Source of the DNA: an uncultured Flavobacterium sp.
Lineage (GTDB): Bacteria > Bacteroidota > Bacteroidia > Flavobacteriales > Flavobacteriaceae
Direction: 5' to 3'
Assembly (NCBI RefSeq): GCF_946479975.1
Contig: NZ_CAMLIX010000071.1
Span: forward strand, 1-20,360
Length of the DNA: 20,360 nucleotides
Within the stretch, counting starts at the first letter, position 1, and the number at the start of each line of letters is the position of its first letter. Below the pieces are notes generated by a model. It did no database searches, was not told where the DNA came from, and saw only the letters and a list, made by a program, of their open reading frames with translations. This document shows positions 1 to 8,500 of the stretch, piece by piece. The position numbers and the translations under genes are program-made.

Positions 1-80
1 TATTGTCAGTTTAGCTTAGTTTTTTTTTTGAGAACTATAATTTCTTCTGAGTTTATTTTTCTTTGAACTATTTTTATAAC

Positions 81-226
81 GCAGAGATCGCGGAGAATTT
101 TTCGCAGAGATCGCTGGTGTTTTTTTGAGAAGACAAAGAGCACAGAGGAAATGGAACTTGGAACCCGATATTTGAAACTTGGAACTGGAAACATGGCGCA
201 GGAAACATGGAACTTGAAACTTAAAA
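81..226. repeat. Degenerate intergenic repeat cluster
   Basis: This gene-free stretch holds short imperfect repeats. GCAGAGATCGC occurs twice, at 81-91 and 104-114, 23 bases apart. From about 151 to 226 there is a run of GGAACTT/GAAACTT-like heptads, with GGAAACATGG repeated at 187-196 and 201-210. Both motif types resemble low-complexity intergenic repeats scattered through flavobacterial genomes. The open frame across it on the minus strand has no family features and looks spurious. Bases 1-80 are AT-rich and I see nothing in them. No terminator hairpin for the lipoprotein gene was found. Confidence 0.6.
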
Positions 227-234
227 CAAAAATT

Positions 235-1203
235 CTACCTCTTGTCTACTTTGACAGATTTAATGATGGCTTCTAACTCTAGCATTAGATCGCGTTCTTG
301 ATTGGAAGGTGAGTAACAAAACCCTTCAATAACCAAAAGACGGTTATAGGCTTTGTCTACTATGGCATAATTGATAAATGGGCCCGCCATAAAATCATTT
401 TTGAGTTCCCACGTTCCTTTTGTTTCAAAAGCATCTTTTTTGTCTAAAACGACTCTTGAAAAATAGGGCGCGTAGGCTTCACTTGTAATCATGGGTGTAT
501 TGGGTTCACGTCCTTTGATGTAACGCCCAACGGAATCGCGCATGCGTACGATCGAATTGATGATGTCAGTTCTTTTTTGAAAATTATGAAGCGGGATTTG
601 ATATACTAATAAGCTTGTATTACCGCTTATTATTTCTTTTTTAAGCCAAATAAAATTCTTCTTATGCAGCATATATTCGTATCCTGTTGGAATTTGAATG
701 CCCATGTGAAATTTATTCTTGATGATTGCGGGATTCAACAGTGATTTGCTGTTGTCTTCTTGTATTTTTTGAATTTCGGCATTTCGAATCTGGCGAATTA
801 TTTCACCCGAATTCAATTCGATACTGCAGATCAGATCATCTACAGATTTTCCGTAAATACGAAAAGTGTTGTGCGGTAAGTCTTTGCTATGAATGATTTC
901 GAACTTTTCTGATGCTGCTTTTTTAACTACAATAATACTTCGGCTGTCGGTTACAAATCCTTCGAGCAAACGTGCAGGATATTGATTTATGGTAAAAAGT
1001 GGTTCTTCTTGGGTAAGTCCAAGAACTGGCGAAGCAAATTTATTTCGAATGCTGTCTCCCACTTCTCCATACCACAACTGATCGTCTATAATGATCGAAA
1101 TAGTGTTGGTTTTTCCTGGAACAGTTTCGTTTTGTTTGTCTCGTTTAAAACACGAAATCAGGAAAAACGGAAGTACTAGTAATAAAAAATGGGTTTTATT
1201 CAT
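235..1203 (-). CDS. DUF4837 family lipoprotein
   Basis: This 322-residue protein resembles the DUF4837 family of Bacteroidota lipoproteins, whose function is unknown. The N-terminus is a lipoprotein signal with a lipobox ending at Cys18 (MNKTHFLLLVLPFFLISC), so the mature protein should be anchored in a membrane. The residues after the cysteine (FKRDK) are basic, unlike the acidic surface-export signals described in this phylum, which weakly suggests it faces the periplasm. The body carries a YGEVGDSIR segment after the linker, a PTGYEYMLHKKNFIWLKKE segment and, near the C-terminus, TKGTWELKNDFMAGPFINYAI followed by LLVIEGFCYSP, as in this family. It lies 47 bases after the lytic transglycosylase and may share its transcript; a role in envelope maintenance with that enzyme is inferred from position only. 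It ends with TAG at 235-237. Confidence 0.85.
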   Translation of the reverse strand: MNKTHFLLLVLPFFLISCFKRDKQNETVPGKTNTISIIIDDQLWYGEVGDSIRNKFASPVLGLTQEEPLFTINQYPARLLEGFVTDSRSIIVVKKAASEKFEIIHSKDLPHNTFRIYGKSVDDLICSIELNSGEIIRQIRNAEIQKIQEDNSKSLLNPAIIKNKFHMGIQIPTGYEYMLHKKNFIWLKKEIISGNTSLLVYQIPLHNFQKRTDIINSIVRMRDSVGRYIKGREPNTPMITSEAYAPYFSRVVLDKKDAFETKGTWELKNDFMAGPFINYAIVDKAYNRLLVIEGFCYSPSNQERDLMLELEAIIKSVKVDKR

Positions 1204-1228
1204 TTTTTTAATTTATGAAATAAAACCC
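1191..1228 (-). promoter_or_regulatory. mRNA hairpin enclosing the lipoprotein start codon
   Basis: On the message, GGGTTTTATTTCAT (1215-1228) can pair with ATGAATAAAACCC (1191-1203), the first four codons and a base, leaving one bulged base and an 11-base A/T loop. The pairing covers 13 base pairs and includes the start codon itself, while the A-rich ribosome-access region is in the loop. This could limit initiation or couple it to translation arriving from the upstream gene. The pairing is directly visible; the regulatory effect is inferred. Confidence 0.5.
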
Positions 1229-1235
1229 AAATTTA
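1228..1235 (-). promoter_or_regulatory. Weak candidate internal -7 box before the lipoprotein gene
   Basis: TAAATTTG on the minus strand matches TAnnTTTG in the 47-base gap between the lytic transglycosylase and the lipoprotein gene. No TTG lies at the expected distance upstream, and A/T runs make a chance match likely. If real, the transcript would begin close to 1221 and lose the outer base pairs of the start-codon hairpin. Confidence 0.2.
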
Positions 1236-1250
1236 ATAAGATTATTCTAT

Positions 1251-3065
1251 TTATCCGTTGATTTTAAGTTTCATTCCCGGTTTTATATCTTCATCTTTAA
1301 TACCATTCCATTTTTTAATATCTGAAATTGTTACTCCAGGATATTTTTTAGAAATGCTGTATAAAGAATCACCTTTTTTAACGTAATAATCTTCCTCAAC
1401 GCTTTTAGAAATTGCTTTTTTCTTGAATGAATCAATCGAGTTTGAAGCAATTGCTGTTGTTGTAGCAGGTTCTTCAATAGTTATAGCTCCTTTAGAAATG
1501 ATAAGGAATCTTCCTGCGCTGATACTATTTGAAGTTAAATTATTAAGTTCTTTTAACTCCGCAATAGTCGTACCGAATTTTTTTGCAATGCTGCCTAAAT
1601 TGTCTCCAGCTGCAACAGTATAGTCCATATCAACTGCTGTTGGTTTTGTTTTTTCGCCAGCAGATGCAATAGCTTCTTCTCTTTTATCTATGATTGGAGT
1701 TGATTTAATTGGCGCTTCAACATCCGATTTAATTTTTAAACTTTTTCCAATTGCAACAGCATTTGTTTTTAAGTTGTTCCATTTTTTAATCTCGCTGATG
1801 CTTACATTGTATTTAGATGCGATTGCAGCAATGTTGTCTCCTTTTCTAACTCTGTAAAAATCGAAATTGCTATTATCAATAACAGCTGGTTTTGCAGCAG
1901 GTCTAACTTTTGGTGCATATTTTACAGCAAGTCTAGATGAAGTAGATTTCATTTCAGAATCGTGCTTTACATAGGCATAAATCTGTGGTTCATTTGAAAC
2001 AAATGTCGCTACTTTATCTTTTGGAAGACGAATGAAATGTTGTTCTCCTTGGTAGAAAGGAACAACTCCCATTTTATAAGATGGATTTAAAAGCTGAATC
2101 TGAGATTGAGGCATGTCTAATAAATCGGCAATTTGTTTGAAAGACATTTGATTTTTTACACAAACAGTATCGGTTTCAAAGTTTTTTACCACTGCTCTTT
2201 CCGGATTAATACCGTGTTCTTTGTGATATTCGAAAAGATACATTGTTGCTAAGAAAGCGGGAACGTAACCTTGAGTTTCTTTTGGAAGATAATTACGAAT
2301 GTCCCAGTATTTTGTTTTTCCGCCAGAGCGACGAATTGCTTTAGTTACATTTCCTGGTCCTGAATTGTAAGAAGCTAAAACCAGTTCCCAGTCGCCAAAA
2401 ATATTGAACATTTTAGTCATGTATTCAGACGCTGCAGCTGTAGCTTTAAGCGGGTCGCTTCTTTCGTCGATATACGAATCGATTTTAAGAGCGTATTGTT
2501 TTCCGGTTCCGTACATAAACTGCCAAAGTCCCGTGGCGCCCATTTTAGAAACTGCTTTAGGATTTAAAGCAGATTCTACAACGGCTAAATATTTTATTTC
2601 CAAAGGAACGTTTTGTTTCGCAAAAGCGTCTTCAAACATTGGGAAATAATATTCTGATAAAGACATTAATCGAGAGAACGATTTTTTTCGATTCTTAAGA
2701 AACGACTTTATAACATTTTCTAATCCTTGATTGTATTCGATTTCAAATGGTGACTTCTGATTCATTGCCACTAAACGCTGTTTTAGCAATTCGGTTGGCA
2801 GTTCTTCATCAACAGTAACATCTTTATTGATGGTCTGAATATCTTTTGTTAAATCGTCATAGATATCGAGACTTACTAATTCATTCATCCAGAGACTATC
2901 TACTTTTGTAGCTAATTGGTCTTTTTTGAATGTGCTTTTAATAGAATCTAAATACGACAACTTAATGTCTTGCTTTATTTCTTTTGAGAATTCTGCAGAT
3001 TCCTGCGCGAACATCGACAACGAGAACAAAGCTGTTACCACTAAGGATATTTTCTTTACAATCAT
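1251..3065 (-). CDS. MltD-like lytic transglycosylase with three LysM domains
   Basis: This 604-residue envelope enzyme is predicted to cleave peptidoglycan glycan strands by lytic transglycosylation (SLT fold, GH23, MltD-like). The ATG at 3063-3065 gives a signal peptide (MIVKKISLVVTALFSLSMFAQ); an upstream ATG at 3122 would bury it behind 19 residues and overlaps the likely -7 box. The catalytic domain spans about residues 130-260, with the predicted acid Glu164 in LAVVESALNP, then GATGLWQFM and LASYNSGPGNV. Three LysM modules follow at about 402-445, 480-524 and 559-603, each starting with a V-x-x-G-D-N/S motif (VRKGDN, VAAGDN, VKKGDS), separated by Ser/Ala/Lys/Pro-rich linkers. A segment at about 303-347 (VKNQMSFKQIADLLDM) may be a degenerate fourth LysM-like unit. 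The lipoprotein gene follows 47 bases downstream. Family assignment is firm; exact cellular role is inferred. Confidence 0.93.
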   Translation of the reverse strand: MIVKKISLVVTALFSLSMFAQESAEFSKEIKQDIKLSYLDSIKSTFKKDQLATKVDSLWMNELVSLDIYDDLTKDIQTINKDVTVDEELPTELLKQRLVAMNQKSPFEIEYNQGLENVIKSFLKNRKKSFSRLMSLSEYYFPMFEDAFAKQNVPLEIKYLAVVESALNPKAVSKMGATGLWQFMYGTGKQYALKIDSYIDERSDPLKATAAASEYMTKMFNIFGDWELVLASYNSGPGNVTKAIRRSGGKTKYWDIRNYLPKETQGYVPAFLATMYLFEYHKEHGINPERAVVKNFETDTVCVKNQMSFKQIADLLDMPQSQIQLLNPSYKMGVVPFYQGEQHFIRLPKDKVATFVSNEPQIYAYVKHDSEMKSTSSRLAVKYAPKVRPAAKPAVIDNSNFDFYRVRKGDNIAAIASKYNVSISEIKKWNNLKTNAVAIGKSLKIKSDVEAPIKSTPIIDKREEAIASAGEKTKPTAVDMDYTVAAGDNLGSIAKKFGTTIAELKELNNLTSNSISAGRFLIISKGAITIEEPATTTAIASNSIDSFKKKAISKSVEEDYYVKKGDSLYSISKKYPGVTISDIKKWNGIKDEDIKPGMKLKING

Positions 3066-3119
3066 ATAACATTTTTTTAAAATTCTGTAATTCAAAGAAT
3101 TATAGGAACTGTATTTTTG

Positions 3120-3127
3120 CAAATCTA
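3120..3127 (-). promoter_or_regulatory. Candidate -7 promoter box for the lytic transglycosylase
   Basis: TAGATTTG on the minus strand matches the Bacteroidota -7 consensus TAnnTTTG. I found no TTG at the usual distance upstream, so only half of the promoter is supported. Transcription would start near 3113, which excludes the longer start at 3122 and agrees with the ATG at 3065, leaving a leader of about 48 bases. The pgk stop is only about 50 bases upstream and no terminator hairpin was seen between, so read-through from pgk is also possible. Confidence 0.4.
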
Positions 3128-3175
3128 AGCCCTTTATTGAAGAAAAGTGTTTAAAAAAATGTTAATTGTGATAAT

Positions 3176-4363
3176 TTAGTCTAAAATCGCAGCAATTCCA
3201 GGCAAAACTTTTCCTTCTAACATTTCCAGCATTGCCCCACCACCAGTAGAAACATAGCTCATTTTATCTTCAAATCCGAACTGTTTTACAGCTGCAACAG
3301 AATCTCCACCTCCAACTAGTGAAAAGGCTCCTTTTTCTGTAGCTTCTGCAATATAATCTCCTAAAGCAATTGTTCCTTTTGAGAAAGTTTCCATTTCGAA
3401 AACTCCTAATGGACCATTCCATAAAATCGTTTTAGACTCTAAAATTACTTTTTTGAAGTTCTCTAAAGATTTTGGTCCTGCATCTAAACCTTGCCATCCG
3501 TCAGGAATTGCAGTTACATCTACAACTTGTGTATTTGCTGAATTCGAAAAATCATCAGCTGCAATGACATCAACAGGAATATGAATTTGAACGTTTTTCT
3601 CTTTTGCTAGTCTTAAAATTTCAAGTGCAAGATCTAATTTATCATCTTCGCAGATAGACTCACCAATTTTTCCGCCTTGTGCCTTAATGAAAGTAAAAGT
3701 CATTCCTCCACCAATAATCATATGATCTACTTTATCTAAGATATTTTCGATTACCGTGATTTTAGATGAAACTTTAGAACCTCCAAGAACAGCCGTTACA
3801 GGTTTTTCACTGTTTTTAAGGACTTTATTTAAACTGTCAATTTCTTTTGCTAATAATGTTCCAAAAGTTTTATCGTTTGGAAAAAACTGTGCAATAATTG
3901 TAGTCGATGCGTGCGCTCTGTGAGCTGTACCAAATGCATCGTTTACGTAGATATCTCCAAGAGAAGCTAATTCTTTAGCGAAAGCGACATCTCCAGCTTC
4001 TTCTTCAGCATGAAAACGTAAATTTTCTAATAAAAGAACTTCACCTGGTTTTAAATCTTTTGCTGCAGTCTGAGCTGGTTCTCCAACGCAGTTTTCAGCA
4101 AATTTAACCTCAACTCCTAAAATTTCAGAAGCTGTTTTTAGAATATGTTTTAGAGAGTATTTCTCTTCTGCTCCTTTTGGTCTTCCTAAATGTGACATTA
4201 AAATCACACTTCCACCTTGTGCTAAAATAGCATCAATTGTTGGTTTTGCTGCTTCGATACGTGTTGTATCTGTTACGTTAAAGTTCTCATCCAATGGTAC
4301 GTTGAAGTCAACACGGATAATTGCTTTTTTATTTTTAAAATCGAAATCGTTTAAAGTTTTCAT
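3176..4363 (-). CDS. pgk: Phosphoglycerate kinase
   Basis: This 395-residue cytoplasmic enzyme of glycolysis transfers phosphate from 1,3-bisphosphoglycerate to ADP, giving 3-phosphoglycerate and ATP. All family landmarks are present in order: RVDFNVPL (about 18-25), SHLGRPKG (about 58-65), [60 protein letters not shown] and TGGGAMLE near the C-terminus. Length is normal for a bacterial PGK and nothing is missing. The ATG at 4361-4363 gives the standard N-terminus ([20 protein letters not shown]). A 158-base gap separates it from the upstream sprF and holds a candidate promoter, so it is probably its own transcription unit and unrelated in function to the adhesin next door. Confidence 0.98.
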   Translation of the reverse strand: MKTLNDFDFKNKKAIIRVDFNVPLDENFNVTDTTRIEAAKPTIDAILAQGGSVILMSHLGRPKGAEEKYSLKHILKTASEILGVEVKFAENCVGEPAQTAAKDLKPGEVLLLENLRFHAEEEAGDVAFAKELASLGDIYVNDAFGTAHRAHASTTIIAQFFPNDKTFGTLLAKEIDSLNKVLKNSEKPVTAVLGGSKVSSKITVIENILDKVDHMIIGGGMTFTFIKAQGGKIGESICEDDKLDLALEILRLAKEKNVQIHIPVDVIAADDFSNSANTQVVDVTAIPDGWQGLDAGPKSLENFKKVILESKTILWNGPLGVFEMETFSKGTIALGDYIAEATEKGAFSLVGGGDSVAAVKQFGFEDKMSYVSTGGGAMLEMLEGKVLPGIAAILD

Positions 4364-4396
4364 CTGCTATTTTTTTATAATTTTTTGAAAGAATAA

Positions 4397-4432
4397 CAAA
4401 TATAGAACTTTTACAGTACTCTAAATTTCAAA
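4397..4432 (-). promoter_or_regulatory. pgk: Candidate Bacteroidota-type promoter for pgk
   Basis: On the minus strand a TATATTTG (4397-4404) matches the Bacteroidota -7 box TAnnTTTG. It is preceded by TTTG (4429-4432), with 24 bases between them. That spacer is slightly longer than the usual 17-23, so the upstream element is the weaker half. Transcription would start near 4391, giving a leader of about 28 bases before the pgk ATG. The motif is short and the region AT-rich, so chance matches are possible. Confidence 0.45.
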
Positions 4433-4521
4433 TAAGTAAAAATAATCGATCAATAAAAACGAAAACGTTGTAAATTATGAAAACAAACAAATTAGTTATT
4501 AAAAAAGATAAAATTATTTGT

Positions 4522-5502
4522 TTAATCGTGAACCGGACTTTGTGTACAAGGACAGTTACTGATAGATTGTAAGAAATCGAACCCGATTGTAATTGAATGC
4601 GTTCCTGTATTGTATGTTCCAAGTCCGTTAAACATAAACTGGTACGAATAGGCAAAATAGAATTTTGATTTCATGAAACCAGCCATTGGACCTGCTGCCA
4701 AAGGTTTTGGAAATTGGTCGTTTAGGAAACGATATGAAACTCCAATCCAATAATAATCTTCGTAGCGGTTGTAACGTCTGTATTTGAAGTTGAAATCGGT
4801 TGTAGAACGCTGGTCACTCGCAAAGTACTGCAAGAAAACAGATGGTTCGTATTCGATACGTCTATTTTCTCCATCTCTAAATGTAAATCCAGAATATACC
4901 TGAAAGTTTGAAAGTAAGTCTGGCTCTACTCCTCTATACTTGTTTACGTTTTTCTTTAAAACGTTATTGGCATTGAAACTAAAGTAAAATCCTTTGTTAC
5001 GATACAAAGCACTTATATCAAAGTTGTTGTTTGAGTTGTAACGATTGTCTGTAATTGAAGGATCTAATGCAACTGGAACTCCGTTTACATCTCCTGTAAA
5101 ATTTCCTGTTTCTAGACGAAAGCTGTTAAAGTTGTACGAAATACCAAAAGATAGATATTGTTCTGAATAATAATCTAAAATAAGGTGATGAGCAAACGAA
5201 ACCTTTGCTCCTGTTTGTCTTGTGTTTCCGTTGCTGTCATTATAAAATGAAATACCAACTCCAGAACGATCTAGAACTCGAAAATCTGCATACAATGATT
5301 GGTTATCTGGTGCATCCTTAATACCAACCCACTGCGTAAGACCATTGGCTCTAATACGGAGGTTGTCTCCAATACCAGCATAGGCAGGTGAAAGAATAAA
5401 AGGGTTATCAGCCAAATACTGAGTAAACACTGGTAGGTTTAACTCTTGGCTGTAACTTGTTGTTACAGCCATGAGTACTAAGGATAAAATAAACTTTTTC
5501 AT
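4522..5502 (-). CDS. sprF: Type IX secretion membrane protein, PorP/SprF family
   Basis: This 326-residue outer-membrane protein is predicted to be a beta-barrel of the PorP/SprF family. Members act with T9SS substrates that carry type B C-terminal domains; in Flavobacterium johnsoniae SprF is needed for SprB secretion. The start chosen is the ATG at 5500-5502, because it gives a clean signal peptide (MKKFILSLVLMAVTTSYSQ) followed at once by the family signature FTQYLADNPFILSPAYAG. A longer in-frame start at 5598 would overlap the adhesin by 53 bases and put 32 unlikely residues before the signal peptide. The rest is rich in alternating aromatic strands (for example YYWIGVSYRF and FYFAYSYQFMF) and ends in a strand-like SITIGFDF, then NCPC. 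It lies 43 bases after the adhesin stop and the gap has no promoter box, so co-transcription is likely. The family call is secure; the symbol depends on the neighbour being sprB itself. Confidence 0.9.
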   Translation of the reverse strand: MKKFILSLVLMAVTTSYSQELNLPVFTQYLADNPFILSPAYAGIGDNLRIRANGLTQWVGIKDAPDNQSLYADFRVLDRSGVGISFYNDSNGNTRQTGAKVSFAHHLILDYYSEQYLSFGISYNFNSFRLETGNFTGDVNGVPVALDPSITDNRYNSNNNFDISALYRNKGFYFSFNANNVLKKNVNKYRGVEPDLLSNFQVYSGFTFRDGENRRIEYEPSVFLQYFASDQRSTTDFNFKYRRYNRYEDYYWIGVSYRFLNDQFPKPLAAGPMAGFMKSKFYFAYSYQFMFNGLGTYNTGTHSITIGFDFLQSISNCPCTQSPVHD

Positions 5503-5517
5503 TGTAATAATTTTTTT

Positions 5518-5551
5518 AGATAACATCATTGGGGCTATAATTTTGTTATCT
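5518..5551 (-). promoter_or_regulatory. Hairpin over the sprB stop codon, upstream of sprF
   Basis: An 8-base perfect inverted repeat (AGATAACA at 5518-5525 and TGTTATCT at 5544-5551 on the plus strand) with an 18-base loop would form a hairpin in the message. Its 5' arm contains the last codon and stop codon of the adhesin, and its 3' arm ends 15 bases before the sprF ATG. The tract that follows in the RNA is A-rich, not U-rich, so it does not look like an intrinsic terminator. A role in tuning or protecting the message at the junction is inference. Confidence 0.4.
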
Positions 5552-8500
5552 GTATAAAGTGAAATGTCCGACAAACTCTCTTGGATCTTTAGGATCATTC
5601 AGTTTAAGAACATACCAGTAATCTCCTGTTGGTAATTCGTTTCCATGGTATCTACCATCCCATTTTCCTCCTACGCGATATTTACCAACTACACGACCGT
5701 ATCTGTCGTAAACATCGAATGTAAGATCTTTGTAAGCCAATGCTCCACAATCTGGACCAATAGTCGTATTTGAACCTGTACCAATTGGTGTAAAGTAGTT
5801 TGGCATACAGAAATCATAGAATGTTCCTTCTACATCGATCGTCGCCTCACAACCATTTTTGTCTCTCACAATCACTTTATAAATTCCAGATTTATAGATT
5901 CTATAAGTGTTAGATGATGAGAACGGTTCTCCGTTGAAACTGTACTCGTAAGGAGCAACACCACCAGAAGCTTTAACTTCGATTGTGTTGATTTCTTTAC
6001 TTTGTTTTGTTACATCGATTAAACTAAGTGCATTAACAGCATCTACAGTAAATGGTTCCGTTTCTTTTATACAACCATTAGTGTGTCTAGCCACTATAAT
6101 GTGCTGTCCAGGAGCAACATTTGTAAAGATGTTACTTTCTTGGAACGTACCGTTGTTATCCAGAGAGTAATCTACATCTACAGGGTTGTTCGAAGGGTCA
6201 ATAGTAACCACTACCATATTTGCTTGTGTATTGTTGACACAATCGTAATTCACCTTAGCAGTTGGGTTAAGAACTACTGGCAATGGTACACTAACTTCTA
6301 CTTCCTGAGGACAGTTTCCACCATCTTTCACAAATACTGTGTAAACAGCTCCTGCAAGATTGTCGAATGTATGTTGTGTTCCGTTAACCAATTGATAAGG
6401 ACCATTAATATTATTTAAACTAACCATATAAGGAAGCGTACCACCTGCAATGTCAATTGTAAATGCACCATTAAGTTCTCCTGCACATTCTTCAGGCATC
6501 GTCATTCCAGGAGTTTCAACAACTGAAAGGGGAGCCAAAGGTTGTTTTACCTCAACTATGTCCGTATCATAACATCCGTGTTCATCCGTTGCTATAACAG
6601 TATAGAAACCAGCTTTTAATTTCTCAAAAATGTTACTGTCGAAGTATTGATCATTTCTTGGTGAAATAGAGTATTTATAATTTCCTGTTCCACCTTTAGC
6701 AATTACTTCAATTCGTCCATCATTGCCACCAAAACATTTAACTGGAGTTGGGTTGAATTCAGCTGAGAATACTTCATCTGGCTGATCAATATTAACATCC
6801 TCAGCTGGAGTTTCACAATCGCCACTTTTCACAACTATTTTATAGTCACCCGCTAAAAGCTTATCAAATCTACCTTTTGATTGTGGTCCTTTTAGTATGT
6901 TTCCAGCACTATCTTGCAAGATGTATTGGTAGTTTCCTAATCCGCCTGAAGCATTTACAATAATTACTCCACTTGGATCTTCACGGCATAATACTACAGC
7001 GTGAGTTCTATCAATATTAGCCAATAATTGCTCAATAGGGTTTACTGTAATCGTATTAGAATCAAAATCAACACAACCGTTAGCATCCTTCACATAGTAC
7101 TTGTAAACACCTGGTTCAACATCAAACGAAACAGAACTTGTGAATGGAGCTGTTGAATATGTTACATTATCACTACTATAAGTGTAAGGAGGTGTCCCGC
7201 CACTAGCGCTCAAAGTAAGTTGAGCTTTTGTAAGACATGTGTTGTTTCTAGTCTGAGCCAAACTTGGTTTAACTTCAGAAGGTTCTGTAATTGTTATTGG
7301 AGCAGACTCTGCTCTACAATTGTATCCATCAGTTACAGTTATCGTATAAGTTCCTGCACCTAAACCAGCAAATGACGGTGTAGTCTGAGGTCCTGTAGAT
7401 CTCACAGGAGTAACTGAAGTAGTATTTAAAGTATATAAATAATTACTACCCTGTCCGCCTGTAACCGAAGTTGCAGTAATCGTTGCACTCATATCTCCAT
7501 TACATAGTAATAATGTTTTGTCTGGTACAGCTGTAACAGCAATTGGTGTCGGAATATCTAATCTAATCTGATCAGTATCAATACAACCACCAGCATCTTT
7601 AACAGAAACTGTATATAATCCTGCTTTTAATCCTGAGAATATGTTTTGAGCAGAAAAATCTACTGTTACCGGACCATCTAATTTATATAAGTAATCACCA
7701 GACCATCCGCCTTGAGCGCTTATTCTTATCTCTCCGTCATCATTACCAGATACACAAGTAATGTCTTTTTTAGAAGGTTTAATTTCTAATTCTGCAGCTG
7801 GTCCTTCAATGCTAAATTCAGTTTTAACATCACAGAAAGGAGTATCAATTAATGTTGCAACAACTGTATACTTACCACTTTTTAGATTCGAAAGTTTCAA
7901 TTCTGTTGTTGTCGTTACTCCATTCATAACTGTTCCAGATTCGTGTGTAATAACATAACTAAATCTACCAGCATTATCATCTGGAACTATATTATCAACT
8001 AATGTCAATGTTATTGCACCATCAGAATCTGAGAAACATGTTATGTTCTTAATGTTTGAAGAAACAAACTTAAATGTGTTTGGCTCGTTAACAGTATGAT
8101 ATCTTTCAATACTACATCCTGTTACCGGATTCGTGACAACTATTTTATAGTTACCTACTTTTAAGTTCGTCCACAAACCATCTACACTTGGCGTAAGAGG
8201 ATATGTATTACCATCTATTCCAACAATAGTGTAAGTTAAAGTTGGTAAAGTTCCGCTTGCTGCAATTGCAGTTACCTGAATAGCTTCGTCGCTATTACAA
8301 GTAATTTGAGTAGCAACAATTTTCAGATCAGAAATTCCAAGATACGGATCGATTGTTACTGTAGCGTAAGTACCCTGACATCCTTTAGAATCAAATACGT
8401 TTACAATATAATCTCCACCTAAATAATCAGATTCTGTGTATGAGTTTCTATCGTCATTTTGTACTTGAACTCCATCTCTAACAAATTGATATCTGATATA

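Noticed and set aside
6..194. 62-residue minus-strand frame in the terminal spacer
   Set aside because: It is a translation of degenerate intergenic repeats; there is no recognisable domain or start context.
6..234. Insertion-sequence remnant in the left-end spacer
   Set aside because: No transposase fragment, terminal inverted repeats or target duplication can be seen.
4485..4523. Inverted repeat AAACAAAT / ATTTGTTT as a terminator for sprF
   Set aside because: The stem is 8 A/T-rich pairs with a 23-base loop, overlaps the sprF stop codon and has no T tract; too weak to call.
4428..4655. 75-residue minus-strand frame across the end of sprF
   Set aside because: It runs out of frame through the sprF 3' end and the AT-rich spacer, with no family features.
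5503..5598. Longer start for sprF at 5598
   Set aside because: It overlaps the end of the adhesin gene and places 32 residues before a clear signal peptide that begins at the ATG at 5502.
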